Assembly: GCF_006715045.1 (NCBI RefSeq)
Contig: NZ_VFML01000001.1
Location: 4,370,501-4,434,500 of the forward strand
Source of the DNA: Amycolatopsis cihanbeyliensis
Lineage (GTDB): Bacteria > Actinomycetota > Actinomycetes > Mycobacteriales > Pseudonocardiaceae
Direction: 5' to 3'
DNA: 64,000 nucleotides
Part shown: piece by piece, positions 35,338 to 43,930 of the stretch
How the letters are laid out: each line of letters starts with the position of its first letter
How positions within the stretch are numbered: the stretch's first letter is position 1
Notes under the pieces: model-generated
Told to the model about the DNA's origin: nothing
The model's database searches: none
Seen by the model: the letters and a program-made list of their open reading frames with translations, nothing else
Translations under genes and position numbers: made by a program

Positions 35338-36825
35338 TCAGGGCTCGTCGGCCCAGGTGCCGGTCGCGGACTGCCTTCCGCGCAGCCGGACCGTGGCGTG
35401 CCAGCTCCAGTGTGCGCGCTCACCGCCGTCGCAGGTGTCCAGCACCGCATCGCTGGCGAGAATTCGCCCCGGCACCTGCTTGGCGTGCTCGGTGAGCCGG
35501 GCGGCCTCGTTCACCGCGTCGCCGATCACCGTGTACTCCAGCCTGCTGCTGGTGCCCAGCTGCCCGGCGAAGGCGGGCCCGCAGGCCACGCCGATACCGA
35601 GGTCGAGTTCGCCGGCCGCGCGTACCGCGTCCCGGATGGCGCGGGCGGCCCGCAACGCCGAGGTGGCGGGGTCGGACAGCCGGGTGGGTGCGCCGAAGAC
35701 GCAGAGTGCGGCGTCGCCCTGGAACTTGTTCACCAACCCGCCGTGCGTGTTCACCGCGTCCACCACGCTGGTGAACAACTTGTTCAGCTTGCGAACCAGC
35801 TCCGGCGGCGGCAACCGGTAGGCCAGCGCGGTGGAGTCCACCACATCGACGAACAGCGCGGTCACCTCGCGCACGTCCCCGGACAGCGAGGCGCCGTGTT
35901 CCAGTGCGTGCCGGGCCACCTCCGCGCCCACGTGCCTGCCGAACAGGTCCCGCATCCGTTCCTGCTCGCGCAGCCCGGCGACCAGCTCGTTGACCGAGTT
36001 CTGCAGCATGCCGATCTCGCTGGCGTCGTCCACCGGAACCGACACGTCCATCCGGCCGCGGGCGATCTCGTCCAGCGCGGTGCGCAGCCGGTGCAGCGGG
36101 GCGGCGACCGCCTTGGCCAGCAGCCCGGTGGCCACCGCACCGACCACCAGCCCGATCGCGCCGAGCAGGACCAGGCTGGTCGTCGGGTCACCGTCGCCGA
36201 GGTACGGCGGGGCGGCCAGCAACAGCACGCCCAGCAGCGGCACCCCGCTGGCCAGCATCCAGGTCAGCACCAGCCGGGTGAGCACCGTGGTGGGCAGGTT
36301 CCCCGTGGGTGGGGCGACGTCCAGCGCCAGGGTCATCACCGGTCGGGCCACCCACTCGGCGGCCAGGTAGGTGAGCCCCACGGTGGTGAGCCCACCGAGC
36401 GCGATCGTGAGGGTGACCCCGCCCGCGTCCCAGCCACTGCCGAGCGCGGCGGTGAGGATGCCCAGCCCCGCGGCGCCGATGGACCACAGGGTGCCGCTCA
36501 CCAGCGCGAGGTCCACCGGCAGCCGCAGCGCCCTGCGTGCCTCCTCCGGCGAGGGTGGGCGGCCGAACAGGAACCAGATGGCCGTGCGGCGTTGCAGTAC
36601 CCCCGCCCACACCGTGCCCGCCAGCAGGGACAGCGCCACATAACCGGCCGAGCAGACGACCAGCGTCCAGTCGTTGCCGCCGACTCCGCTGGGGATGCCC
36701 TGCAGCGCCAGCAGCAGGAACACCACCCCGGCGCCGCAGATACTCGCCCCGAAACCCAGCGCGGCGAAGCCCAGGCTGGTGCGCAGTACGGTTCGGAGTC
36801 GCCCCGACACCCGCACCCTGGTCAC
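35338..36825 (-). CDS. Membrane adenylate cyclase with HAMP domain (class III)
   Basis: A 495-residue enzyme making cAMP at the inner face of the membrane. The N-terminal half holds about six hydrophobic helices. A HAMP linker follows (AAPLHRLRTALDEIARGRMDVSVPV, about residues 240-290), then a class III cyclase domain. That domain has metal-binding aspartates in ALFVDVVDSTAL, the NKFQGDAALCVFG motif and EYTVIGDAVNEAARL. The architecture matches mycobacterial Rv1318c-Rv1320c/Rv3645 cyclases. It is convergent with KAS III; the stops are 3 bp apart. Confidence 0.93.
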   Translation of the reverse strand: MTRVRVSGRLRTVLRTSLGFAALGFGASICGAGVVFLLLALQGIPSGVGGNDWTLVVCSAGYVALSLLAGTVWAGVLQRRTAIWFLFGRPPSPEEARRALRLPVDLALVSGTLWSIGAAGLGILTAALGSGWDAGGVTLTIALGGLTTVGLTYLAAEWVARPVMTLALDVAPPTGNLPTTVLTRLVLTWMLASGVPLLGVLLLAAPPYLGDGDPTTSLVLLGAIGLVVGAVATGLLAKAVAAPLHRLRTALDEIARGRMDVSVPVDDASEIGMLQNSVNELVAGLREQERMRDLFGRHVGAEVARHALEHGASLSGDVREVTALFVDVVDSTALAYRLPPPELVRKLNKLFTSVVDAVNTHGGLVNKFQGDAALCVFGAPTRLSDPATSALRAARAIRDAVRAAGELDLGIGVACGPAFAGQLGTSSRLEYTVIGDAVNEAARLTEHAKQVPGRILASDAVLDTCDGGERAHWSWHATVRLRGRQSATGTWADEP

Positions 36826-36870
36826 CCCATGATCGTAGGACCTTCCCCGGCAACCGCGCTTCGCCCGCGC

Positions 36871-37809
36871 TCAGGCCTCGCGCACGACCTCGGCCGCGCG
36901 CTTGTCCTCGCGCAGCCCGGTGTAGCGCGGGTGCCGCAGCCGCCCCTCCTCGGTCCACTCGGTGAACCCGACCTGTATCACCAGCTCCGGCCGCACCCAG
37001 TAGCCGCGTTCCGGTACCGGCTCGGCGAACGGCGGGTCGTCCTGCCGCAGATCCTCCAGCCGGGCCCGCAGGCTGCGCAGGGTGCTGACGTCGTACCCGG
37101 TGCCCACCTTGCCCGCGTAGCGCAGCCGGTCGCCCTCGTAGTAGCCGAGCAGCAGGGCGCCGAAACCCACCCGCGAACCCGCGGGGTCGGTGAAGCCGCC
37201 GACCACGAACTCCTGGTCAGCCACGCATTTGAACTTCAGCCAGTCCCGGGAGCGGCCGCCATGGTACGGCGAGTCCGCCCGTTTGGCGATCACGCCCTCC
37301 CAGCCCGACGCGCAGGCCTTCCGGTAGTAGGCCGCGCCGTCGCCGTTGCGGTGTTCGGCGAGACGCAGCGGGTCGGTGAACTCGAAGGCGTCCCGCAACA
37401 GCCGCTTGCGCTCGCGCAGTGGGAGCCGGGACGCGTCATGCCCGTCGAAGGCCAGCAGGTCGAACAGGTAGTAGTACACCCGCACCCCGGTCGCCTCGAT
37501 ACGCGTCGGTTCGGTGAGGTGGATCCGCTGCTGCAGCCGGGCGAAGCTGGTCTGCTCCCCTTCGAAGGCGACGATCTCGCCGTCGGCGATGAACCGGGGG
37601 CCGCCGTGTGCGGCCAGCGCGTCCACGATCTCCGGGTAGCTCGCCTCGATCGGCTTGTGGTTGCGGGACCACAACCGGGGGGTCCCGCCGTCCCGCGCGC
37701 AGACCGCCCGCACCCCGTCCAGCTTGCGCTCGAAGATCCAGTTCTCGTCGGAGAAACGATCACCGGTCAGCGTCGCCAGCATCGGCGGCCGCCAACCGGG
37801 ATCGCTCAT
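36871..37809 (-). CDS. ATP-dependent DNA ligase (LigD ligase-domain type)
   Basis: A 312-residue stand-alone ATP-dependent DNA ligase. The adenylation motif I FERKLDGVRA carries Lys29, followed by FIADGEIVAFEG (motif III), GWEGVIAKRADSPY (motif IV) and WLKFKC (motif V). An OB-fold domain GFGALLLGYYEGDRLRYAGKVGTG ends the protein. It corresponds to the ligase domain of LigD without polymerase or nuclease parts, as in accessory end-joining or repair ligases. Start ATG 37809 has GAGGAG upstream. No Ku gene is nearby. Confidence 0.92.
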   Translation of the reverse strand: MSDPGWRPPMLATLTGDRFSDENWIFERKLDGVRAVCARDGGTPRLWSRNHKPIEASYPEIVDALAAHGGPRFIADGEIVAFEGEQTSFARLQQRIHLTEPTRIEATGVRVYYYLFDLLAFDGHDASRLPLRERKRLLRDAFEFTDPLRLAEHRNGDGAAYYRKACASGWEGVIAKRADSPYHGGRSRDWLKFKCVADQEFVVGGFTDPAGSRVGFGALLLGYYEGDRLRYAGKVGTGYDVSTLRSLRARLEDLRQDDPPFAEPVPERGYWVRPELVIQVGFTEWTEEGRLRHPRYTGLREDKRAAEVVREA

Positions 37810-37891
37810 GCTCCAGCTCCTCGCTCGTTCTACCAGCAAGTATGTACCCACCAGTGATCGAGACGAAACGCTACTGCTTCGCGTGTCCCGG

Positions 37892-38170
37892 TCAGCCGGG
37901 GCTGTTCGCGCTGTCCGGACCGTCCGGGCTGTCGGCGGTGTCCGCCGGGTCGGCGGGCGAGGCGGCGGAATCGGCCGAATCGGCGGTGTCCGCCGCGTCC
38001 GTGGCGGCCGCGGGGCCGGGCTGGGGCTGGACCTGCTGGACCACGGGCGTGTCCCGCTGGTCCCGCGGGGCCGTCTCACCGGAGCCGTCGGCTGCCAACG
38101 CCACGGTGGTGCCGAATCCGGCGATGGCCAGGGTGGCGCCGGCGACGACCCAGGTGCGCTTGCCGTTCAT
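37892..38170 (-). CDS. Small secreted Ala/Asp/Ser-rich protein
   Basis: A 92-residue protein: signal peptide (MNGKRTWVVAGATLAIAGFGTTVALA), a short charged part, then an acidic repeat-like tail of A-A-D-T-A-D-S units ending SANSPG. No Cys and no domain are seen. Start ATG 38170 follows GAAGGAGGG. The low-complexity tail suggests a flexible exported peptide of unknown role. Confidence 0.65.
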   Translation of the reverse strand: MNGKRTWVVAGATLAIAGFGTTVALAADGSGETAPRDQRDTPVVQQVQPQPGPAAATDAADTADSADSAASPADPADTADSPDGPDSANSPG

Positions 38171-38287
38171 GCTGTGCCCTCCTTCTCGGGGAACTTCGCT
38201 GTCCCTTTCACGATCGCGAGCGTTGATGAAACGAGACCCCCGCTGTCCATGAAGCTTTTTTCAGTGTTCGTGTCTTATGCAAATGTC

Positions 38288-38389
38288 GGGTTATTCAGGT
38301 CCGTAGCATGCGTCACCACTGTTGTGACCTGCAACGACCGCTCGCACGGGCCTGGCGGCCCGCGGTCGCTGGGTCGTTCTGAATAACCC
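38288..38389 (-). ncRNA. Candidate structured RNA or terminal-inverted-repeat element
   Basis: A 102-bp structured block in a 380-bp gap (38171-38550). The outer stem is gggttattcag (38288-38298) with its exact complement (38379-38389). A continuing stem pairs aacgacc (38333-38339) with 38372-38378. A side hairpin gtcac/gtgac sits at 38312-38328. This would fold as a multi-branch RNA or could be a MITE-like element; no target-site duplication is obvious. It lies about 118 bp upstream of the small secreted gene. The rest of the gap shows nothing. Confidence 0.4.
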
Positions 38390-38550
38390 TCTTCGTCCGA
38401 GAACGCGCGACACGATCGGCTCGGCGAGGCTCGGACTCCGGTCACAGCCGTGCCTTCCGCCAGCCGCGCGCCCCGCTTCCCGCTCGTGGGCTCCGGCACG
38501 CGCGTTCCTCCACTCGCGACCGCGGGTCCGAGCTGTTCTCGGACGCTCTG

Positions 38551-39708
38551 TCACCAGCCACCCCGGTCCAGCCACCGCTGCGCGAGGGCGAGGCGGCGTT
38601 CGGCCTTGCGTCCCCGGTCCGGCTCCCGCACCCGGTGCGGCCCGGTGGCGAGGGAGAGCGACACCGCGGCCACCCGCCTCGCCAGCGCGGCCGGATCCAG
38701 CCCGCGTGCGAGGCGCGTGGTCAGCGCGTGGCCGAATCCCTCGATCCGGGCAGCGGCCTCCGGGCGTAGCCGGGCCAGCAGCGAGAGGTGCGCCAGCAGG
38801 CACCCGGCGTCGTCAAGGCGCTCCCCGCGGCCGAGGGTGTCCAGGTCGAGCAGGCCGCTGACCCGGCAGCCGGCGACCAGCAACTGGCTCTCGTAGAAGT
38901 CCCCGTGCACGGGCACCGCCGGACCCTCCGGTGACTCGTGCCGGACGGCCGCCGCGATCGCCCTGGCCCGCCCGGCCAGCTCCGGAGCCATACCGGCCAG
39001 CACCTCGGCGTAGTACGGCGCTCGCTGCCCCCAGGTCGGCAACAGGCGCCCGCCGACCTCCGGCAGTGCGTCCAGCACGCCCTCGATCGCAGCCGGATCG
39101 GGCAGCACGGCCCGCCCACCGAGCAGCTCGGCGCGCAGGTCGCGGCCCGGCAGCCCGGGCAGCAGCACCAGCCCGCGCTCGCTCCAGCCGAGCGGGTCGG
39201 GCACCGGGCAGCCGGCGGCCACCGCGAGCCGGTGCCGTTCGTGCAACCCGCGGGCTCGATCCGGCCGGACGACCTTGACGAACACCGTGCGCCCGCCGGG
39301 AAGGTTCGCCTCGACCACGGCGCGCCTGCGTGGCCGGTAGGCCCGTACCCGCAGCCGCGCCGGTTGGCCGCCGAGCAGGTCGGCCAGCTCGCGCGGATCG
39401 CAGGCCAGCGGTAACGCGGGCAGTTCGGGGTCGAAGGGGAACCGCCACATGCCGATCTCGGTTCGGCCGTCGCCGAGCCGGGCCACCCCCGCGGGCAACT
39501 CGCCGGAGCAGGCGCCGAGTGTCTCCGTGGTGACCGCGCCGCCCGCCCAGCACACCCGCACCGTGTAGCTCACCGTGGTGCGGGTGCCCGGTTGGTGCTC
39601 GACCTGGGCCGCCGACCAGTGCTGCGGCCGCCCGCCGGCCGCGTCGAGCACGGCCTCGATCAGCTCGCCCGCCGAGTCGCCGGTGAGCAGGGAGAGCGCG
39701 GGGTCCAT
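38551..39708 (-). CDS. Aminoglycoside-phosphotransferase-fold kinase
   Basis: A 385-residue protein of the APH/choline-kinase fold. It shows VFVKVVRPD (ATP-binding Lys), VPVHGDFYESQLLV (catalytic H-G-D loop) and GLLDLDTLGRGERLDDAG (metal-binding D). The substrate is unknown; family members phosphorylate aminoglycosides, macrolides, homoserine or sugars. Start ATG 39708 has GAGGG upstream. It is divergent from a membrane-protein gene 100 bp away. Confidence 0.85.
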   Translation of the reverse strand: MDPALSLLTGDSAGELIEAVLDAAGGRPQHWSAAQVEHQPGTRTTVSYTVRVCWAGGAVTTETLGACSGELPAGVARLGDGRTEIGMWRFPFDPELPALPLACDPRELADLLGGQPARLRVRAYRPRRRAVVEANLPGGRTVFVKVVRPDRARGLHERHRLAVAAGCPVPDPLGWSERGLVLLPGLPGRDLRAELLGGRAVLPDPAAIEGVLDALPEVGGRLLPTWGQRAPYYAEVLAGMAPELAGRARAIAAAVRHESPEGPAVPVHGDFYESQLLVAGCRVSGLLDLDTLGRGERLDDAGCLLAHLSLLARLRPEAAARIEGFGHALTTRLARGLDPAALARRVAAVSLSLATGPHRVREPDRGRKAERRLALAQRWLDRGGW

Positions 39709-39788
39709 CTGGCTACCCTCGCCGTGGCTGATGACGGCCCGCTGAGCCGGGGATGAAACCTTCTTCATCCGATTTGTTCGCCCAATGT

Positions 39789-39804
39789 TCACCCCATAGG
39801 GTGA
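39789..39804 (+). promoter_or_regulatory. Palindrome just before the 39809 gene
   Basis: tcaccccatagggtga, a 6-bp arm perfect dyad with a 4-nt centre, ending 4 bp before the start codon. It is an operator or translational-control candidate. Confidence 0.45.
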
Positions 39805-39808
39805 CGCG

Positions 39809-40570
39809 ATGGCAACGCTGACCGACCCGGGGCAGACCGTCACGCCAGTCCGGCAGGAGCTGCGCCTGCGGCGGCTCGGCTGGGTGGTGCTGGGCATCAC
39901 CCTCGCGCTGAACGTGGCGAGCATGGCCGTGCCCGCGCTGATCGACCACCCGCTGACCAGGAACCGCGGCGAGATCCAGCTCTACCTGGACGTGTTCGTG
40001 GAGGGCAACCTGCCGACCTGGTGGAGTACCGGGCTGCTGGTGGTCGCGGCGGTGGCGTTCGCGGTGGTCGGCGGCCTGGCCAGGGCCGCGCGGGCGGGCG
40101 AGGCATGGGCGTGGTTCGTCTGCGCCGGGGTGCTCGGCCTGCTCTCCCTTGACGACCACACGCAACTGCACGAGCGGCTGGACCGGATCGGCAGGCGGCT
40201 GGTGTCCTTCGACGGCTTCCCGTTCTACTGGCTGCTGCCCGGGCTGGTGGCCGGCGCCGCGGTGGCCACCGCGTTCCTGCTGCTGGCCTTCCGGTTGCCG
40301 AGGGCGGGCACCTGGTGCGTGGCCGGTGGCTGCGCGCTGCTGCTGGCCGGCGCGCTCGGTGGCGAGCTTGCGCAGGGCCTGCTGATCGCGGAGGGCGAGA
40401 GCGGGCCGCTGTACGTGCTGACCTATCACGCCGAGGAGCTGGCCGAGAACCTCGGCGTGCTGGTCCTGCTGGCCGCGGCGGTGCGCTCGGTCGCGGTGCT
40501 CCGGCAGGACGGCGGTGCCTTGCTGCGGTACCGGGTTTCTCCGACGCACGAGCGGGTAAGCCAGGACTGA
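39809..40570 (+). CDS. Multi-pass membrane protein of unknown function
   Basis: A 253-residue integral membrane protein with about six hydrophobic segments. An acidic/His motif SLDDHTQLHERLDRIG between helices and a second TYHAEELAENLG could bind metal. No family is recognised with certainty. A SigF-type promoter for the following CBS gene lies inside its 3' end, so the two may be transcribed both together and separately. Confidence 0.8.
   Translation: MATLTDPGQTVTPVRQELRLRRLGWVVLGITLALNVASMAVPALIDHPLTRNRGEIQLYLDVFVEGNLPTWWSTGLLVVAAVAFAVVGGLARAARAGEAWAWFVCAGVLGLLSLDDHTQLHERLDRIGRRLVSFDGFPFYWLLPGLVAGAAVATAFLLLAFRLPRAGTWCVAGGCALLLAGALGGELAQGLLIAEGESGPLYVLTYHAEELAENLGVLVLLAAAVRSVAVLRQDGGALLRYRVSPTHERVSQD
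40535..40559 (+). promoter_or_regulatory. SigF-type promoter for the CBS-domain gene
   Basis: GTTT (40535-40538), a 15-nt spacer, then GGGTAA (40554-40559), 36 bp before the start codon. This matches the actinobacterial SigF pattern GTTT-N15-GGGTA. The same pattern and spacing are found at 43814-43838. Confidence 0.65.
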
Positions 40571-40595
40571 CCCGCTCGAAACGGAGGGAGTCGAG

Positions 40596-41015
40596 ATGAC
40601 CAAGGCAAGGGACATCATGACCCCGGACGCGCAGTGCATGCGCACCAGCGACACGGTGCTGGACGCGGCCCGGCGGATGGCCGATCTGGACGTCGGTGCG
40701 CTGCCGATCTGTGGTGAGGACGACCAGCTCAAGGGCGTGGTCACCGACCGGGACATCGTGACCAAGGTACTGGCAGGCGGCAAGGACCCGCGTGCGATGC
40801 ACGTCGGCGAGTTGGCTCAGGGCGAGGCGGTGACCGTCGGCGCGGACGACGAGGTCGGCGAGGTGCTGCGCACCATGTCCGAGCACCAGGTGCGCCGGCT
40901 GCCCGTGATCGACGGGCACGACCTGGTCGGGATGATCGCGCAGGCCGATATCGCCAGGGTCCTGGACCAGACGCGGGTCGGGGACGTGGTGGAGGACCTC
41001 TCCGTCCCCGGCTGA
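40596..41015 (+). CDS. Two-CBS-domain protein
   Basis: A 139-residue protein made of a CBS pair: ARDIMTPDAQCMRTSDTVLDAARRMADLDVGALPI and EAVTVGADDEVGEVLRTMSEHQVRRLPVIDG. CBS pairs bind adenine nucleotides and act as energy or stress sensors. Related mycobacterial proteins (for example Hrp1) respond to stress or hypoxia. Start ATG 40596 follows GGAGGGAG. It is convergent with sigF, 3 bp apart. Confidence 0.93.
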   Translation: MTKARDIMTPDAQCMRTSDTVLDAARRMADLDVGALPICGEDDQLKGVVTDRDIVTKVLAGGKDPRAMHVGELAQGEAVTVGADDEVGEVLRTMSEHQVRRLPVIDGHDLVGMIAQADIARVLDQTRVGDVVEDLSVPG

Positions 41016-41018
41016 GGG

Positions 41019-41816
41019 TCACTCCTCCTCGACGGCAGGGGGCTCGGCCAGCCCGTCCCGGAGCTGGCTGAGCGTCCTGGCCAGCAGCCGGGAGACATGC
41101 ATCTGCGAGATACCGACCCGCTCGGCGATCTGGGTCTGGGTCAGGTTGTGCACGAATCGCAGCGCGAGGATGCGCCGCTCGCGCTCGGGTAGTTCCCGGA
41201 CCAGCGGCTGGAGGGCCTCGTGGTTCTCCACCCCCTCCAGCGCGCTGTCGTCCGCACCGAGGGTGTCGCCCAGCGCGAGGTTGTCGGTCTCCCCGGACAG
41301 CACCTCGTCCAGGGACATCGAGTTGTAGGCGTTGCCGGCTTCCAGGCCCTCGTACACCTCGTTCGGGGTGAGCCCGAGATGGTTGGCCAGTTCGCTCGGG
41401 GTGGGGGCGCGGCCCAGCCGCTGGGACAGCTTCGTGCTGGCGTTGCTGATGGAAAGGTGCAGTTCCTTCAGGCGGCGCGGCACCCGTACCGTCCAGCCGG
41501 TGTCCCGGAAATGGCGGCGGACCTCGCCCATCACGGTCGGCACCGCGAAGGAGAGGAAGTCCGAGCCGTGTTTCGGGTCGAACCGGTCCACCGCGTTGAT
41601 CAGGCCGAGGGTGGCGACCTGCACCAGGTCCTCCTTGGCCGCGCCTCGCCCGCTGAACCGTTGCGCCACGTGCTCGGCGAGCGGAAGGTAGCCGGTGACC
41701 AGCTCATCGCGCAGTTCGGCGTGTCGCGGGTCGTCCCGGTCGAGTTCGGCGAGCTGATCGAACAGGGGCGCGAGATGGCCGTAGTCGTCCGGCTCGGGGC
41801 CGGAGTCGGTCCTCAC
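41019..41816 (-). CDS. sigF: Stress sigma factor SigF (SigB/SigF family)
   Basis: A 265-residue sigma-70 factor, group 3. Region 2 contains GRGAAKEDLVQVATLGLINAVDRFD and FLSFAVPTVMGEVRRHFRD. Region 3 is VRVPRRLKELHLSI and region 4 LPERERRILALRFVHNLTQTQIAERVGISQMHVSRLLARTL. The start GTG 41816 overlaps the anti-sigma stop, the usual anti-sigma/sigF arrangement, so the two are made in step. Confidence 0.95.
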   Translation of the reverse strand: MRTDSGPEPDDYGHLAPLFDQLAELDRDDPRHAELRDELVTGYLPLAEHVAQRFSGRGAAKEDLVQVATLGLINAVDRFDPKHGSDFLSFAVPTVMGEVRRHFRDTGWTVRVPRRLKELHLSISNASTKLSQRLGRAPTPSELANHLGLTPNEVYEGLEAGNAYNSMSLDEVLSGETDNLALGDTLGADDSALEGVENHEALQPLVRELPERERRILALRFVHNLTQTQIAERVGISQMHVSRLLARTLSQLRDGLAEPPAVEEE

Positions 41817-42247
41817 CCCTGAATCACTGGCCGCCGCTTGGCCAACTCCACGTGCACCCAGTGCGCCCGCGTGGCGTCGCCATCGGTCTCCACCCAGGAG
41901 GCGGCCGAGTCGGCGAGGGTGGTCAGTACCCGCCAGCCGAACGAACCCGTGCTGGGGGTGTGCTGGTCCGCGCTGCTCACCGCGCCGGTGAAGCGCAGCT
42001 CATCCTGCTTGATGGTGAATCGGCACACCATGGTGGTGGCGGGGAGTGCCCTGGTGATCAGGGTCGAACATGCCTCGTCGACGGCGAGTCGCAGGTCCGC
42101 GATGGTGTCCAGGTCGAAGTCGGCGCGCATCGCGATACTCGCCGCCACCGAGCGGATCAGCGGAAGGTGCACCAGGTCGGCACCCAGCCTCAGCTCGATG
42201 TCATCTTGTCCGCCGACACGTTGCGACGGCGGCTCGGTCTCGCTCAC
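41813..42247 (-). CDS. Anti-SigF factor (RsbW/UsfX-type histidine-kinase-like ATPase)
   Basis: A protein of about 144 residues with an HATPase_c fold: DLDTIADLRLAVDEACSTLI is the N-box and GSFGWRVLTTLAD a glycine-rich G-box. It should bind and silence SigF. GTG 42247 is preferred because GAGG lies 5 nt upstream; GTG 42253 would have no spaced ribosome site. The anti-anti-sigma partner is not in the window. Confidence 0.9.
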   Translation of the reverse strand: MSETEPPSQRVGGQDDIELRLGADLVHLPLIRSVAASIAMRADFDLDTIADLRLAVDEACSTLITRALPATTMVCRFTIKQDELRFTGAVSSADQHTPSTGSFGWRVLTTLADSAASWVETDGDATRAHWVHVELAKRRPVIQG

Positions 42248-42307
42248 GTTCACCTCATCGTGTCGCCCGGCAGGGGGATGGGTCGATCGGTACCAGTCTA
42301 GGTCGGG

Positions 42308-42637
42308 TCACTTGCCGAGGGCCTCGCGTAGTTCCTGCTTCGTCATCTTCGAGCGTCCCTCGACTCCGCGTTGCTTCGCCTCGTTGTAGAGCTGGTCCCT
42401 GGTCGGCCCGCCGGGGCCAAGTCCCTGCCCCGACCGTTTACCGCCCCGCCGTTCCGGCGAAACGTCCTTTGTGGACGTCTTGCTGGCGCGGGCGGACTCG
42501 CCGGTGCGGGCGCGATCCTTGTTCACGGTGCGGGCGGCTATCTCCTCCGCGCGCTCCGCGCTCGCGCCGTACTTGCGCTGGGTCTCCTTGATGTACTCGT
42601 ACTGTCGTTCACGCTTGGCGTTCCATGCCTTCGGCAT
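42308..42637 (-). CDS. Small basic stress-associated protein (Rho-N-like C-terminus)
   Basis: A 109-residue, very Lys/Arg-rich protein. The N-terminal helix region is MPKAWNAKRERQYEYIKETQ, the middle is disordered, and the C-terminal motif MTKQELREALGK resembles a Rho-N/SAP-type helix pair. Similar proteins are often annotated as plasmid stabilisation proteins, with weak support. Start ATG 42637 has GGAGG upstream. It sits 32 bp after the Vms1-like gene, in line with the anti-sigF/sigF pair. Confidence 0.8.
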   Translation of the reverse strand: MPKAWNAKRERQYEYIKETQRKYGASAERAEEIAARTVNKDRARTGESARASKTSTKDVSPERRGGKRSGQGLGPGGPTRDQLYNEAKQRGVEGRSKMTKQELREALGK

Positions 42638-42669
42638 CCGGGCACCTCCGATCTTTCCACGTTGCCCGA

Positions 42670-43776
42670 TCAGTCGTGCCGGAGCACGGCGCCGAAGCCG
42701 TCCATCAGCTCCAGCCGGTCCCCGGTATGCACGATCTCGGCGCCGGTCGCGATGGCGGCGACGGCGAGTGCTTCGTCGGCGCGCCCGGTCACCGGCGTCT
42801 CGGCCCCGATCGCGGTCAGTTCCTCCTGTTGCGGGGCCACCTGCTCGGGGCCGGGACCGACGGCGACCGTGGCCTCGCTGTCCTGCGCGGCCGGGTCGAC
42901 CAGCAACATGGCCACGTTCGCCTCGCGCAACGCGGTGGTGGTCGCCTGCAACCCCTGTACCGAGAGCCCACCGTCGCGGCCGCTCTCCGCGCGGAACCGC
43001 CGCACGGCGTCGTCCAGCCGCTCCTGCCGAGCGTGCTCGAGCAGCTCGTGCACGTGCTTGCGCAGGTCGCTGTCCGCCACACCGTCCTGGCGGCTGCCGG
43101 AGCTGACCTCCACGGCGAGCCTGCGGGTCTGTTCCGGCAGTTCCTCGTGCAGCGCGGAGCGCCCCTGCACCTCGCCTGCCAGCACCACCAGCTCGGCGCC
43201 GACCCGCTGGGCCAGCTTGTTGATGTCCTCGGCCACCAGCCTCAGGTTCTGCTTGACGGTCTCCTCGACCCGCTCCTCCATATGCCGGCGAATCTCCCCG
43301 GCATGGGTGACCGCGTGCACCGGGTGTTCGCTGCCCTGGGTGGTTTCCGTGCTCAGCACGGTGCCGTCGGCGGCGAAGGCGGTGAGGTCGGCGCCCATGC
43401 TGTCCACCACGGCGACGATGTGCACCGGGGCGGGTTCGCCGTACTCGACGAGCGGCAGCAGGTAGGGCAACGCGGAGTACCTGGTCACGGTGCCCGTGGG
43501 CGGGGTGGGCAGGTGGCGGTCCAGCAGTACCTCGCCGTTCGCGGCGATCATGGCGCGGCCGCTGCGCCCCACCGGCGGGGTGCCCTGCCGCACGGCCTCG
43601 GCCAGCGCGTCCAGTGTCGGCACGGAGGCCCCCTGCTCCGCGAGGCGCTCGCGCAGGTCCCGCCAGGTGAGTTCGAGCCGCTTGGCGGCGTCCGCGGTGT
43701 CGTGCGAGTCCTCGAAGTACACCGAGGCGTACGGCCCCTCGGCAGCGATCAACTCGCGCAACCTCGTCGTCTGCAC
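42670..43776 (-). CDS. Vms1/Rv2629-like protein (release-factor-like fold)
   Basis: A 368-residue protein of the bacterial Vms1-like (bacRF/Rv2629) family. The N-terminal part starts LRELIAAEGPYASVYFEDSHDT. The middle contains RRHMEERVEETVKQNLRLVAEDINKLAQRVGAELVVLAGEVQGRSALHEELP. The C-terminal part is eRF1-domain-3-like. Rv2629 responds to hypoxia, and family members act on stalled ribosomes; function here is inferred. GTG 43776 has GAGGAGGAG upstream. It is the first gene of a four-gene run to sigF, with a SigF-type promoter 38 bp upstream. Confidence 0.85.
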   Translation of the reverse strand: MQTTRLRELIAAEGPYASVYFEDSHDTADAAKRLELTWRDLRERLAEQGASVPTLDALAEAVRQGTPPVGRSGRAMIAANGEVLLDRHLPTPPTGTVTRYSALPYLLPLVEYGEPAPVHIVAVVDSMGADLTAFAADGTVLSTETTQGSEHPVHAVTHAGEIRRHMEERVEETVKQNLRLVAEDINKLAQRVGAELVVLAGEVQGRSALHEELPEQTRRLAVEVSSGSRQDGVADSDLRKHVHELLEHARQERLDDAVRRFRAESGRDGGLSVQGLQATTTALREANVAMLLVDPAAQDSEATVAVGPGPEQVAPQQEELTAIGAETPVTGRADEALAVAAIATGAEIVHTGDRLELMDGFGAVLRHD

Positions 43777-43813
43777 GTCTCCTCCTCGGCCGCGGGTACG
43801 TCTCCTCGGTGGG

Positions 43814-43838
43814 ATACCCGTTGCGACGACCGTGAAAC
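43814..43838 (-). promoter_or_regulatory. SigF-type promoter for the Vms1-like/sigF operon
   Basis: On the minus strand: GTTT (complement of 43835-43838), a 15-nt spacer, then GGGTAT (complement of 43814-43819). It lies 38 bp upstream of the Vms1-like start, the same geometry as the promoter of the CBS gene. It could give SigF autoregulation through the run of minus-strand genes. Confidence 0.7.
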
Positions 43839-43930
43839 GTGACGCCCGGCTGTCCCCAGCGGAGCCGTGGGCGCGGGAGGAGACTCGACAGTGGTGACGT
43901 CGTAGGCGTCCTGGCGGATGAGTGCGCTGG

